From assembly GCF_000613185.1 (NCBI RefSeq), contig NZ_CCBB010000002.1:620001-684000 (forward strand): 64,000 nt of DNA, read 5' to 3'. The DNA is from Mycolicibacterium cosmeticum. Lineage in GTDB: Bacteria; Actinomycetota; Actinomycetes; Mycobacteriales; Mycobacteriaceae. A program made the position numbers and the translations under genes. Shown here piece by piece: positions 9,453-17,126 of the stretch. The notes under the pieces are model-generated. The model saw nothing but the letters and a program-made list of their open reading frames with translations, was not told where the DNA came from and made no database searches. Within the stretch, counting starts at the first letter, position 1. Every line of letters begins with the position of its first letter.

Positions 9453-10488
9453 CGATGACCCCGAAAGCCGCCGGTGTCACCTTGTGGTGGAACCGCGGCT
9501 CCCGCCAGCGCGGCGGGGCGGGCAGCGCCACGACGTCAACCTCGGTCCCGGTGGCCAGCACCGTCTCGGCCTGCAGCGGGCGGCCGTCCCTGGTACGCAT
9601 CAGACAGATGATCTCCGGTGTGCTGGCGACGATTTCGCCGTCGACCACGACGATCAGGAACTCGTTGCGCGCCTCCACGCGTACCACCGCGGCATCGCCG
9701 GAACCCCGGATCACCACCGAGCCGATACCGCCGTCGCTGATCCGTCGCCAGCGGGCGTCGGCAACGCGACCGGTCGCGACGCGGCGGGCGCCGTGCTGGT
9801 CGATCAAGGCGTCGACGACGACGCGCGATTCGGCGTCGTCGACCGTGCGGCCCAGTGCCAGTGCCCGGCGCAGGGTGCCAGGGATGCCGGCGGTGCGCAG
9901 CCGCTCGAGCGTCGCCGGATAGCCGGCGAACGCACACCAGCCGCCCATGGAAACCGCTGCAGCGCGGATGAATTCCTCGGCGGTGCGCCCCCGGACGTCT
10001 TCGTAGAGCACGGTGCGCCCGTAGCTGTCGGTGCACACGAACGGCGCGATGGACACCCCGTCGACGTCATAGGTCGTCTGGTCCAGCCAGGACAGCGCCC
10101 GCCCCATCCCGTCGCAGTCCACCAGCGGCAGCGCACCGGCCGCCGCGACCACCAGGGCGGCGAAGATGTTGGCACCCGCGCTCTCATAGTTGGTGACACA
10201 CGCTGGTACATCAGCGAATTCGCGGCGGACCCGGTCGACGGCCCGGGTGAACTCGGCGCCCTGAGGTGAGCGTTCGTGGAACGACAGCAGCGATCCGACC
10301 AGGCCGGTGGCGATGGCGAGCGCGTCAGCAGGCAGGTCGTCGATATCGTGCACCGGCAGCTCCTCGCGCTCGCCGAAGGCATGGGCTGCCAACGCCCGGA
10401 ACCAGTACGGCTGGCCGCCGCCTCCCGAGCCCAGCAGCGCAGCGCCGGTGGCAAGGGTGTCCAAATCGTCCCGCCGCAGGTGCCACAT
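9445..10488 (-). CDS. DUF917 family protein, second copy
   Basis: A 347-residue DUF917 protein, divergent from the copy at 3837-4988. It shares the glycine loop (ALLGSGGGGQPYWF), the central LPLVDCDGMGRALSWLDQ and the C-terminal ICLMRTRDGRPLQAE where DUF917a has VLDLETCTAITSEA. Two different DUF917 paralogues at the two ends of one operon suggest a heteromeric enzyme or two steps on related substrates. Its ATG lies 13 bases downstream of the stop of a truncated gene remnant (10502-10616), so it was once an internal operon gene and may now lack its original promoter. Confidence 0.85.
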   Translation of the reverse strand: MWHLRRDDLDTLATGAALLGSGGGGQPYWFRALAAHAFGEREELPVHDIDDLPADALAIATGLVGSLLSFHERSPQGAEFTRAVDRVRREFADVPACVTNYESAGANIFAALVVAAAGALPLVDCDGMGRALSWLDQTTYDVDGVSIAPFVCTDSYGRTVLYEDVRGRTAEEFIRAAAVSMGGWCAFAGYPATLERLRTAGIPGTLRRALALGRTVDDAESRVVVDALIDQHGARRVATGRVADARWRRISDGGIGSVVIRGSGDAAVVRVEARNEFLIVVVDGEIVASTPEIICLMRTRDGRPLQAETVLATGTEVDVVALPAPPRWREPRFHHKVTPAAFGVIGV

Positions 10489-10501
10489 GGTTTCCGCCCG
10501 A

Positions 10502-10616
10502 TCAGTTCTCCGCGACGGTCAGCCGCAGCGCGACGATGTCGCCGTCGTCGATGCCCCAACCGTAGGCGACCTCGACGGCGCCGTCCTGCGAGAGCTCGGC
10601 GCGCGGGGCTTGAGCA
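10502..10616 (-). pseudogene. 3' stub of a truncated operon gene
   Basis: On the minus strand one frame reads AELSQDGAVEVAYGWGIDDG and then DIVALRLTVAEN before a TGA at 10504-10502, just 13 bases before the DUF917 start. The composition and the tidy stop look like a real protein C-terminus, but the frame has no start and runs directly into the end of the LLM gene at 10620. It is best read as the last 35-40 codons of a gene whose front was lost when the LLM gene became its neighbour. The family is not recognised. Confidence 0.45.
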
Positions 10617-10619
10617 CAC

Positions 10620-11642
10620 TCACCGCCAACCCAACCCCGGCGCGACATGCGTCAGCAGGCTCTCGATCACGTGAGCGTTGTAGTCGACACCGAGCTGGTT
10701 GGGGACAGTCAGGAGAAGGGTGTCGGCTGCGGCGATGGCCTCGTCCTGTGCGAGTTGCGCAATGAGCTTGTCGGGCTCCCCCGCATAGGTCTTGCCGAAG
10801 CGAGCTGTTCCGCCGTCGAGAAAGCCGACCTGGTCGGTACTGTCCTGGTTGTGCCAGAACAGCTGCTTATCCAGGTCGCTGACGATGGGAAAGATGCTGC
10901 GGCTCACCGAGACTCGCGCATCGCGCTGGTGGCTGGCTGCCTTCCAGGTGTCACGGAAACGCTGGATCTGCTCGGCCTGCAGTTGATGAAAAGGTACGCC
11001 CGTATCTTCGGCCAGCAACGTGGAACTCATCAGGTTCATGCCTTGCTGCGCCGCCCACTCGGCGGTGGCGCGGCTACCCGCGCCCCACCAGATCCTCTCG
11101 CGCAGTCCCGGAGAGTGCGGCTCGACCCTCAACAAGCCTGGCGGGTTGGGAAACATCGGGCGCGGGTTGGGCCGCGCGAAGCCCTCCCCCTTCAGCACAT
11201 CGAGAAACTGCCGTGTGTGGTCGCGCGCCATCGTGCCGCCGTCGGCGTCGTCCGCGCTGGGTGCGTAACCGAAGTATCGGTATCCCGCAATCACCTGCTC
11301 GGGCGATCCGCGGCTGATGCCCAGCTGCAATCGCCCGCCCGAGATCAGGTCCGCCGCGCCCGCGGTCTCTGCCATGTAGAGCGGGTTCTCGTAGCGCATG
11401 TCGATGATGCCGGTTCCGAGCTCGATGCGATGGGTGCGGGCAGCGGCCGCGGACAGCAACGGGAACGGCGAGCCGAGTTGCTGGGCGAAGTGGTGCACGC
11501 GAAAATAGGCCCCGTCGGCACCGATCTCCTCCGCGGCGACGGCGAGTTCGATCGACTGCAGCAGGGCATCCGCCGCAGAGCGGACCCGCGAATGCGGACT
11601 GTCTGACCAGTGGCCGAACGAGAGGAAGCCGATGTTCTTCAC
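10620..11642 (-). CDS. LLM-class flavin-dependent oxidoreductase
   Basis: A 340-residue luciferase-like monooxygenase from a GTG at 11642 (VKNIGFLSFGHWSD). The frame is open to 11966, but that extension overlaps the divergent isochorismatase and is rejected. Typical motifs are IGADGAYFRVHHF, RIELGTGIIDMRYENPLYM and the phosphate-binding GGRLQLGISRGSPEQV. The C-terminus (VGFLDGGTARFGKTYAGEPD) has the usual GTP-like insertion seen in alkanal monooxygenase-type proteins. The flavin (FMN or F420) cannot be told from sequence alone, and the substrate is unknown. It is divergent from the isochorismatase at 11851, with 208 bases between them. Confidence 0.88.
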   Translation of the reverse strand: MKNIGFLSFGHWSDSPHSRVRSAADALLQSIELAVAAEEIGADGAYFRVHHFAQQLGSPFPLLSAAAARTHRIELGTGIIDMRYENPLYMAETAGAADLISGGRLQLGISRGSPEQVIAGYRYFGYAPSADDADGGTMARDHTRQFLDVLKGEGFARPNPRPMFPNPPGLLRVEPHSPGLRERIWWGAGSRATAEWAAQQGMNLMSSTLLAEDTGVPFHQLQAEQIQRFRDTWKAASHQRDARVSVSRSIFPIVSDLDKQLFWHNQDSTDQVGFLDGGTARFGKTYAGEPDKLIAQLAQDEAIAAADTLLLTVPNQLGVDYNAHVIESLLTHVAPGLGWR

Positions 11643-11850
11643 GTGTGTGGTAACGAGCGGCAGCAAAGGTGAGTTCCTGACCGGAACGTGCCTGCTCCCG
11701 AGCACTGAAGTCTCCCGCGTTGGCGTCAGAGCATCACCGCGGTGGTCCGCGTTGCCGCCGGCCTCTGGTGTTGCGGATCCGGCAACCTTTCCCTGAAGCC
11801 GCTGGTCTGGTTGGCGATTCGCGCAGAGAGAGAAACGGAGACTGCTGAAC

Positions 11851-12405
11851 GTGAGCACATTCGAGGGACGCCAGGGCTCGGCACTGGTCGTCATCGATCT
11901 ACAGAATGACGTTGTGGCCAAAGCGCATGCGCGGGAGGCTGTGCTCGCCAACGTCGTTCGACTCATCGAACGGGCACGACGTGAGTCGGTCCCGGTGATC
12001 TGGATTCAGCATCACGACGACGACGTGCTACGCGGCACACCAGGGTGGGAGTTGGTACCCGAGTTGACCCGAAGCCAGGGTGAGCCCCTGGTGGAGAAGA
12101 GCCATGGCGATTCTTTCGAAGGTACCGACCTCAGCACCGTTCTTGCTCATCTCGGTGTGGGGCACCTCGTGGTCGTGGGCGCGCAGACAGACTTCTGCAT
12201 AAGGTCGACCCTGCACGGGGCGTTCACTCGCGGCTATGACGTCACCCTGGTCGCCGACGCGCACACCACCGACGATTCCACAGCGCTGGGCGCTCCACCG
12301 CCCGCCCAGCTGATCAACCACACAAACCTCTACTGGGATCAGCAAACTGCCCCCGGCCGCAGCGCAGACGTAGTCCAGACAGCGCAGGTCACGTTTCGCC
12401 GCTAG
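11851..12405 (+). CDS. Isochorismatase-family cysteine hydrolase
   Basis: A 184-residue hydrolase starting at a GTG. The catalytic triad of the family is visible: Asp in ALVVIDLQNDVV, Lys in PLVEKSHGDSFEGTD and Cys in VVVGAQTDFCIRSTLHGAF. YDVTLVADAHTTDDS follows as usual. Members hydrolyse isochorismate, nicotinamide, ureidoacrylate or N-carbamoyl compounds. The absence of partner genes prevents a finer call. It is divergent from the LLM gene and convergent with the secreted protein at 12444. Confidence 0.9.
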   Translation: MSTFEGRQGSALVVIDLQNDVVAKAHAREAVLANVVRLIERARRESVPVIWIQHHDDDVLRGTPGWELVPELTRSQGEPLVEKSHGDSFEGTDLSTVLAHLGVGHLVVVGAQTDFCIRSTLHGAFTRGYDVTLVADAHTTDDSTALGAPPPAQLINHTNLYWDQQTAPGRSADVVQTAQVTFRR

Positions 12406-12443
12406 ATATGTAGTCCAGCGGCCATTCGGCCCGCACGCGTCGC

Positions 12444-12863
12444 TCACGCGGGCGTGAACGTGAACCGTGTCTCGCCCACCGGGCCGCTGTTGCCACAGGG
12501 ATTGGGGCCGTTGAGGGTGTAGAGCCCGTTCGCACCGTCGAGGTCGAAGGTGTAGCGCGTGACCACGTCGACCGGACGCCCGTCGGTGCAGAACGCGCCG
12601 GCGGGAACGAACTGGTCGAGCACGTACTGGTTGCCCTGAATGTGCGCCTGCCCCTGGTCGGTGTTCAAGGTGAGATTGAAGACCGAGATGCAGCCGGGGC
12701 CACAGCTCGTCACCCGCACCAAGTTGTCCGTGACAGTCCCATTGGCCATGATGCTGCGGTAGTGGTAGTCGCCCGGAGCGAGTTCCGCATTGGCCGGTGC
12801 CGCCAGGGCGAGGCCGACCGCGGCCGAGCCTGCCGTGACCGCGCAGATGATGGTGTTCTTCAT
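12444..12863 (-). CDS. Small secreted protein of unknown function
   Basis: A 139-residue protein with a clear signal peptide: a short positive start (MKNT), a hydrophobic core (VTAGSAAVGLALAAP) and an ANA cleavage site before ELAPGDYHY. The mature part has four cysteines (TSCGPGCIS, FCTDG, NPCGNSG), which could form two disulfides. It resembles short secreted mycobacterial proteins of unknown function. No domain is recognised. Confidence 0.8.
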   Translation of the reverse strand: MKNTIICAVTAGSAAVGLALAAPANAELAPGDYHYRSIMANGTVTDNLVRVTSCGPGCISVFNLTLNTDQGQAHIQGNQYVLDQFVPAGAFCTDGRPVDVVTRYTFDLDGANGLYTLNGPNPCGNSGPVGETRFTFTPA

Positions 12864-12953
12864 GGCGACAAGTGAATACCGTCCGAGCGCCTACCGGTCC
12901 CAACTTCACAGAACCGACCCGTGTTGATCAGAGGGCGCACCGATGCCGAGTGA

Positions 12954-13931
12954 TCATAGTCCGCCGGCAGGCCCGGCCAGGTCGATGACGACCTTTCCGT
13001 GCACGTGCCGGCCGCCCTGCAGCTCGACCGCTGCGCGGATCTCGTCCACCGGGAAGGTCGCCGCGATGGGCACGCGCAGCCGACCCGCCGCGACCAGCCC
13101 GGCGATCTCCTCGACGGCGCCGGGAGCGGCGTCGGCGCCGTTGGCTGGAGTGATGCCGTCGACCTGGGCTGCGACCGCGGTAATCCGCTCGTCGGGCACG
13201 CCCAGTTCCCGGGCCGCGTACACCGTCTCGGTTCCGTAGAGGTCGATTGCGGCGGAGACGCCGGCGGGCGCGAGCGCGCGCACCCGCTCGGCCAGGCCCT
13301 CCCCATAGGCAACAGGTTCGGCCCCGAGTGCGCTCAGTGCGTCGGCTGACGACGCGGATCCTGTCCCGATGACACGCGCGCCCGCCATGCGTGCCAACTG
13401 GACCGCGAACACACCGACACCACCACCCGCACCGCCGATGAGCAAGGTGTCACCCCGGCCAGGTCTGACGACGGCGAGCGCGGCGGCGGCCGTGGACCCA
13501 GCGATGGCGAGGGTGGCGGCGGTGCGATCGTCGACGCCGTCTGGTGTGTGGTGGGCGTCGCCGCCCGATGCGACGGTTCCGGCGAGGTCGATGGTCACGT
13601 AGTCGGCGACAGCTCGGGACAGCGCACCGCCGAAAACCCGGTCACCGACCGCGAAGCCAGTGACACCGCCACCAACCTGGTCGACGACGCCGGCGTAATC
13701 GGTGCCGAATCCGCAGGGCAGGCGCAAACCGAATCGGGCGGCGGTGTCCGCGTCAGCGGTGATGATCCAGTCCATCGGGTTCAGCCCCGCGGCCGTGACC
13801 CGCACGCGGATCTGTCCCACGCCGGCGTGAGGTGCCGGCACTTCGCGAAGAGTCAGCACCTCGGGGCCGCCGTACGACTCGAGCAGGACTGCTCGGCTGG
13901 TGGGCGTGGATACCTCGCGCTGTTCCGGCAT
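12954..13931 (-). CDS. NADP-dependent quinone oxidoreductase-like MDR protein
   Basis: A 325-residue medium-chain dehydrogenase/reductase of the zinc-free quinone reductase type. The N-terminal GroES-like domain contains SYGGPEVLTLREVPAP and GTDYAGVVDQVGGGVTGF. The nucleotide-binding motif is LLIGGAGGGVGVFAVQLAR (about residues 150-168). The ATG at 13931 is preferred over the longer open frame because the conserved N-terminus starts there. The gene is divergent from a TetR at 14017, and the palindrome between them makes direct repression likely. Substrate unknown. Confidence 0.88.
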   Translation of the reverse strand: MPEQREVSTPTSRAVLLESYGGPEVLTLREVPAPHAGVGQIRVRVTAAGLNPMDWIITADADTAARFGLRLPCGFGTDYAGVVDQVGGGVTGFAVGDRVFGGALSRAVADYVTIDLAGTVASGGDAHHTPDGVDDRTAATLAIAGSTAAAALAVVRPGRGDTLLIGGAGGGVGVFAVQLARMAGARVIGTGSASSADALSALGAEPVAYGEGLAERVRALAPAGVSAAIDLYGTETVYAARELGVPDERITAVAAQVDGITPANGADAAPGAVEEIAGLVAAGRLRVPIAATFPVDEIRAAVELQGGRHVHGKVVIDLAGPAGGL

Positions 13932-13975
13932 GCCCGCGTGCCTCTCCGTGGGACTCGACAGAATAAATGGACTAT

Positions 13976-14016
13976 GCTCCGTTTCGTGCAGATCGCCAGG
14001 GTAACACAAACGGAGC
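13976..14016. promoter_or_regulatory. Inverted repeat, likely TetR operator
   Basis: Arms GCTCCGTTTCGTG (13976-13988) and CACAAACGGAGC (14005-14016) are inverted copies with one extra base, separated by 16 bases. They lie between the divergent oxidoreductase and tetR, right up to the GTG start at 14017. This is the expected place for an autoregulatory TetR operator. Confidence 0.6.
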
Positions 14017-14598
14017 GTGATCCGTTTGCCTGAATCGGGGCATCGGCAACCGCGAGCAGACGCGACTCGCAACCGCGACCAACTCCTGGAGGTCGCGACG
14101 CGGGTGTTCGCCTCGGCCGACAACGAGCTTTCGATGCGCGCTATCGCCCGCGAGGCGGGCGTCGGCATCGCCACCCTCTATCGGCATTTCCCTACCCGCG
14201 AATCCCTGGTCGACGCGGTCTACCGCGACCAAGTCGACCGGCTCACCACAGGAGCACGCGAGTTGCTTGCACAGCATCCACCGCCCGTGGCGTTGCGTCG
14301 CTGGATGGACCTATTCGGAGACTGGGTAGCGACCAAGAACGGCATGCTCGACACCCTGGTCACGATGATCGAATCCGGTCAGATCCCCCACGCCCGCACC
14401 AGGACTGAACTGCTCGCCGCTGTCGACAGCATCCTCGTCGCCGGTCGGCTCACGGGTGAGCTCCGTGCCGACGTCAGTGCCGAGGACATCGCCGCGGGCC
14501 TCATCGGGATCTTCACCGTCGCCAAACCCCCCGAGCACGACGCCCGAGCGAGCCGCCTGTTGGACGTCCTCGTAGCCGGGCTGCGTCCCACACCCTGA
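14017..14598 (+). CDS. TetR-family repressor
   Basis: A 193-residue TetR regulator. The DNA-binding domain spans about residues 10-60: RNRDQLLEVATRVFA, then ELSMRAIAREAGVGIATLYR and HFPTRESLVDAVY. The C-terminal half is the variable ligand domain and resembles the SbtR-type C-terminus (AGLIGIFTVAKPPEHDARAS). The GTG start directly abuts the inverted repeat at 13976-14016. It most likely represses itself and the divergent quinone-reductase-like gene. Confidence 0.9.
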   Translation: MIRLPESGHRQPRADATRNRDQLLEVATRVFASADNELSMRAIAREAGVGIATLYRHFPTRESLVDAVYRDQVDRLTTGARELLAQHPPPVALRRWMDLFGDWVATKNGMLDTLVTMIESGQIPHARTRTELLAAVDSILVAGRLTGELRADVSAEDIAAGLIGIFTVAKPPEHDARASRLLDVLVAGLRPTP

Positions 14599-14679
14599 GC
14601 ACGCGGAGACATCCACCGGGACGACGCGTTTCGAGCGCTCGAGCAGATCGGTTACCTCGGTCGCGCCAGTCGCCGATCC

Positions 14680-14715
14680 TGTAGCACTCTGCTACCCTCG
14701 TAGCAGAGTGCTACA
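14680..14715. promoter_or_regulatory. Double palindromic operator of the TA module
   Basis: A 15-base arm TGTAGCACTCTGCTA (14680-14694) and its perfect inverse TAGCAGAGTGCTACA (14701-14715) flank six bases. Each half is itself a palindrome of the form GTAGCA-N3-TGCTAC (14681-14695 and 14700-14714). The two sites are 19 bases apart centre to centre. They lie just ahead of the antitoxin ribosome binding site (GAAGG, 14716-14720). This fits cooperative autorepression by an antitoxin dimer pair. Confidence 0.75.
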
Positions 14716-14727
14716 GAAGGGCTCGAA

Positions 14728-15114
14728 ATGGCAGAGATCGCAGATCGGGTGACGCGGGTCGCCGCGGACCTGATGGACAGCGCCGCGGTCGAGGGGTCGC
14801 GCCAGAGCCGATCAGCCAAGCAGCAGCTCGACCACTGGGCCCGGGTAGGGCGCGCGGTCTCCAGCCAGCACAGCGCCGCCCGCCGCAAAGTCGAAGCCGC
14901 GTTGGCCGGCGAAACTCCCCTGCGCGATCTCACGGCCGAAGAAGGCGCGGTGTTCAACGCCGAGATAGCCGTCGCCATCGAGGAAAACCTCGCCAAGGCC
15001 GACTATGGCGCGACACTGGCGGCGCGCGGGATCACCACCGTCGCTCTCGATGAGAACGGCGATATGGTGCAGTACCGCCCGGATGGCAGCACGGCGGTGT
15101 TGGCACGCCGGTGA
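14728..15114 (+). CDS. ParD-like antitoxin
   Basis: A 128-residue protein resembling the ParD-like antitoxin family (TA_system_antitoxin-like). The N-terminal part (RQSRSAKQQLDHWARVGRA) fits a ribbon-helix-helix protein with a helical extension, ending in VALDENGDMVQYRPDGSTAV. An ATG at 14728 has a GAAGG ribosome binding site 7 bases upstream. It precedes the zeta-type toxin by 37 bases, and the strong palindromes at 14680-14715 would be its operator. Pairing of this antitoxin type with a zeta-like kinase is an inference from adjacency. Confidence 0.75.
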   Translation: MAEIADRVTRVAADLMDSAAVEGSRQSRSAKQQLDHWARVGRAVSSQHSAARRKVEAALAGETPLRDLTAEEGAVFNAEIAVAIEENLAKADYGATLAARGITTVALDENGDMVQYRPDGSTAVLARR

Positions 15115-15151
15115 CCGGCCACCTTATGGGAACCACTCACCAACCGTCGCC

Positions 15152-15739
15152 GTGAACCGACTCGACCTGGTCGTCGGATCCAACGGGGCCGGCAAGTCCA
15201 CCTTCATCGAACTCACCTTGGCGCCGTTGCTACCTGGCAGCGTCGTCGTCAACGCCGACGACATCGCCAAGCACCGCTGGCCGGAGGCGGCCGCCGAGCA
15301 TTCCTACGAGGCCGCGCGTATCGCCGCGCAGACTCGAGCCCAGCTGATCGAGCTCGGCGAGTCCTTTATCGCCGAGACGGTGTTCTCCCATCCCTCCAAG
15401 CTCGAACTGATCGATACTGCGCAGGCTGCCCACTACACCGTGATCCTGCATGCAGTCTTGATCCCTGAACACCTGGCCGTACAGCGTGTGCGCCACCGCG
15501 CGGCCGCCGGAGGTCACGACGTTCCCGAGCGGAAGATCCGCGAACGCTACCAACGGCTTTGGAGCCTCGTCGTGCTCGCCGCGCAGCGGGCCGACGCCGC
15601 AACGTTCTACGACAACAGTGCTTCTCGCGGCCCTCGCGTGGTCACACAGATGAGCTCAGGATTCGTGGTCGGCTCCCCCGCGTGGCCCTCCTGGACACCA
15701 GACGTCCTCACCGCGCAATGGCCGGGGACTGCCGGCTAG
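15152..15739 (+). CDS. Zeta toxin-family P-loop kinase
   Basis: A 195-residue P-loop protein starting at a GTG (VNRLDLVVGSNGAGKSTFIE). The Walker A loop GSNGAGKST is at about residues 9-17. VVVNADDIAKHRWP supplies the zeta-type acidic/substrate segment, and ESFIAETVFSHPSK is also typical. The zeta family phosphorylates UDP-N-acetylglucosamine or related sugar nucleotides and so poisons cell-wall synthesis; this is known for the family and not shown here. The upstream 37 bases contain no other start in this frame. It is downstream of the ParD-like antitoxin and probably co-transcribed. Confidence 0.85.
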   Translation: MNRLDLVVGSNGAGKSTFIELTLAPLLPGSVVVNADDIAKHRWPEAAAEHSYEAARIAAQTRAQLIELGESFIAETVFSHPSKLELIDTAQAAHYTVILHAVLIPEHLAVQRVRHRAAAGGHDVPERKIRERYQRLWSLVVLAAQRADAATFYDNSASRGPRVVTQMSSGFVVGSPAWPSWTPDVLTAQWPGTAG

Positions 15740-15942
15740 CGAAGACTGCCGACCACAGTCCGGTTTGCTGGAGTTGAATGTACAACTCGCTCGTCTAATC
15801 TGCCTCGAATCCCCGTCTGAACAGCGTCTAGCTCGGCGCAGGACACCTTTGGCGTCACCAGATTGATCGGCGGGTTATCGAACGTGACCCGCCAGAGACA
15901 CTCATTTTCGACGACGACTGAAAAATGTGTCCACTGTTCCAT
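15736..15942 (-). pseudogene. Enoyl-CoA hydratase N-terminal fragment
   Basis: The 68-codon frame begins MEQWTHFSVVVENECLWRV and TFDNPPINLVTPKV, which is how many crotonase-family proteins start (a beta strand followed by the NPPINL turn). After about residue 40 the similarity stops and a stop codon follows. A plausible ribosome binding site (GAGGAAGC) precedes the ATG at 15942. The rest of the gene (about 200 codons, with the oxyanion-hole motif) is missing, apparently replaced by the toxin-antitoxin module. Confidence 0.5.
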
Positions 15943-16093
15943 GTCATCCCGCTTCCTCGAAGCCGAGTGCGAACGTACGCCCGCCTTGGTGGGTTAACAA
16001 CTCCACTTCCGGGCCGCCCGTCGCGTGGTATGCGACGGTAATCCTGTCGCATGCATGATTGAGACTGGGTCTTTCCCGTACGACACTGGGAGG

Positions 16094-16663
16094 ATGAGGT
16101 TCTCGCGACTCAACGTGTCGCTCGCCGTTGCCATCGCGCTGACCGCCTGTGGGACCCACGACGGCACCCCGTCATCCACTGTCTCCTCCCGACTCTCCAC
16201 CGGCGAGACGGCAGCGTCGAGCCCGGGAGGCACCGTCGCACCGACAGCCACCCCAGCGCCCGAGGACGAGGTGCGGGCGGCGGATCCCGCCGACTACACC
16301 GTGTCGGATGCGGGCGTATTCTTCGTCACCCCGAGCCGGAATATTGCCTGCGGCCTGGATCACCGCATCACGGGCTGTCAGGTATTCGACTCGACCGCGA
16401 TACCGCCGGGGGCGGACTGCGATCACGCCAGCATGCCCCGCGACGAGCTGTCCAAGGGTTACTACGTCGAGGACAGCGGCATCATCACGCCGTCGTGCTT
16501 CAACCAGGGGCTCTTCAACGCGACTGCCGATCAGAAGGTGCTCCCCTACGGACACAGCCTCATCGCCGCGGGCACACTGTGCGTCTCACGGATTGACGGC
16601 GTCACCTGCACCCGTGGCGAGCACGGCTTCTTCGTCTCGGCTCAGAGCTTCAGGCAGTGGTGA
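16094..16663 (+). CDS. Putative lipoprotein
   Basis: A 189-residue predicted lipoprotein from an ATG at 16094 with a GGGAGG ribosome binding site. The signal sequence MRFSRLNVSLAVAIALTAC ends in a lipobox (LTAC), so Cys19 would be lipidated. A Ser/Thr/Pro-rich linker follows to about residue 60. The globular part contains FFVTPSRNIACGLDHRITGC and CTRGEHGFFVSAQSF, with several paired cysteines. Similar domains occur in mycobacterial lipoproteins of unknown function. The earlier ATG at 16025 would bury the signal peptide and is rejected. Confidence 0.8.
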   Translation: MRFSRLNVSLAVAIALTACGTHDGTPSSTVSSRLSTGETAASSPGGTVAPTATPAPEDEVRAADPADYTVSDAGVFFVTPSRNIACGLDHRITGCQVFDSTAIPPGADCDHASMPRDELSKGYYVEDSGIITPSCFNQGLFNATADQKVLPYGHSLIAAGTLCVSRIDGVTCTRGEHGFFVSAQSFRQW

Positions 16664-16957
16664 TCCCCATCCGCGGCGCGGACCCGGCCTCCAAGTGCGG
16701 GTTACCAGGACGCGGTTATCCAGGTGGACCAACATCTTTCGCGTTTGCCCGTGTCCAGATTCATCGGTCCTCTGCTCCTATCGGTGGCCCAAGTGGTGAC
16801 CGAGTCGCATCTCATAGTCGCCAGGCTGAACGCGAACAGCTCCGCCGAAACCTAGGGCCAGCATTTGAGTTCGGCGGCGATCGACGGTGGTGCTCGATGG
16901 GCATCCATTGATTTCTCCGCCCTCTCCATTGGATGGATGTCTACAACGACGAGGTCA
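16664..16957. other. Non-coding stretch before the displaced marR tail
   Basis: No supported gene, RNA or repeat was recognised between the lipoprotein stop and the displaced end of marR. Confidence 0.4.
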
Positions 16958-17012
16958 CTATCTTTCTGCAGGATCCAATGACCCTGGTGTAGCACAGTGC
17001 TTTTCGCCTTGA
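16958..17012 (-). other. Displaced 3' end of marR
   Basis: If the insertion sequence and one target copy are removed, the marR frame continues from here: after RDSL it reads VQGEKHCATPGSLDPAER and stops at TAG 16960-16958. These bases are therefore the original C-terminal codons and stop of the MarR gene at 18097-18546, now cut off from it by the IS481 element. Confidence 0.7.
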
Positions 17013-17018
17013 ACTAGG
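17013..17018. repeat. Target-site duplication, left copy
   Basis: ACTAGG, a perfect direct repeat of 18110-18115. It matches the NCTAGN target and 6-base duplication known for IS481. Confidence 0.85.
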
Positions 17019-17044
17019 TGTACTGACCATGGACGTTAGGTACG
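17019..17044 (+). repeat. Left terminal inverted repeat
   Basis: Begins TGTACTGACC and ends GTTAGGTACG. The outer 10 and inner 10 bases match the right end exactly; four of the six middle bases differ. Confidence 0.88.
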
Positions 17045-17062
17045 GCGTGGCGTGGTGACATG

Positions 17063-17126
17063 ACGAAGACCTCCGAGTGGAGTGCGAGCTGTCTAGGAAC
17101 GCTCCCCACGACTCGGAGGTCTTCGT
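17063..17126 (+). promoter_or_regulatory. Hairpin masking the transposase start
   Basis: ACGAAGACCTCCGAGT (17063-17078) pairs perfectly with ACTCGGAGGTCTTCGT (17111-17126) across a 32-base loop. The 3' arm contains the GGAGG ribosome binding site (17115-17119) and the first two bases of the GTG start at 17125. In any message that reads in from outside the element this stem would hide the start, which would limit transposase made by read-through. Confidence 0.65.

Noticed and set aside
14680..14715. Rho-independent terminator instead of operator
   Set aside because: No T-run on either side, it precedes a gene, and each arm is itself palindromic, which fits protein binding better.
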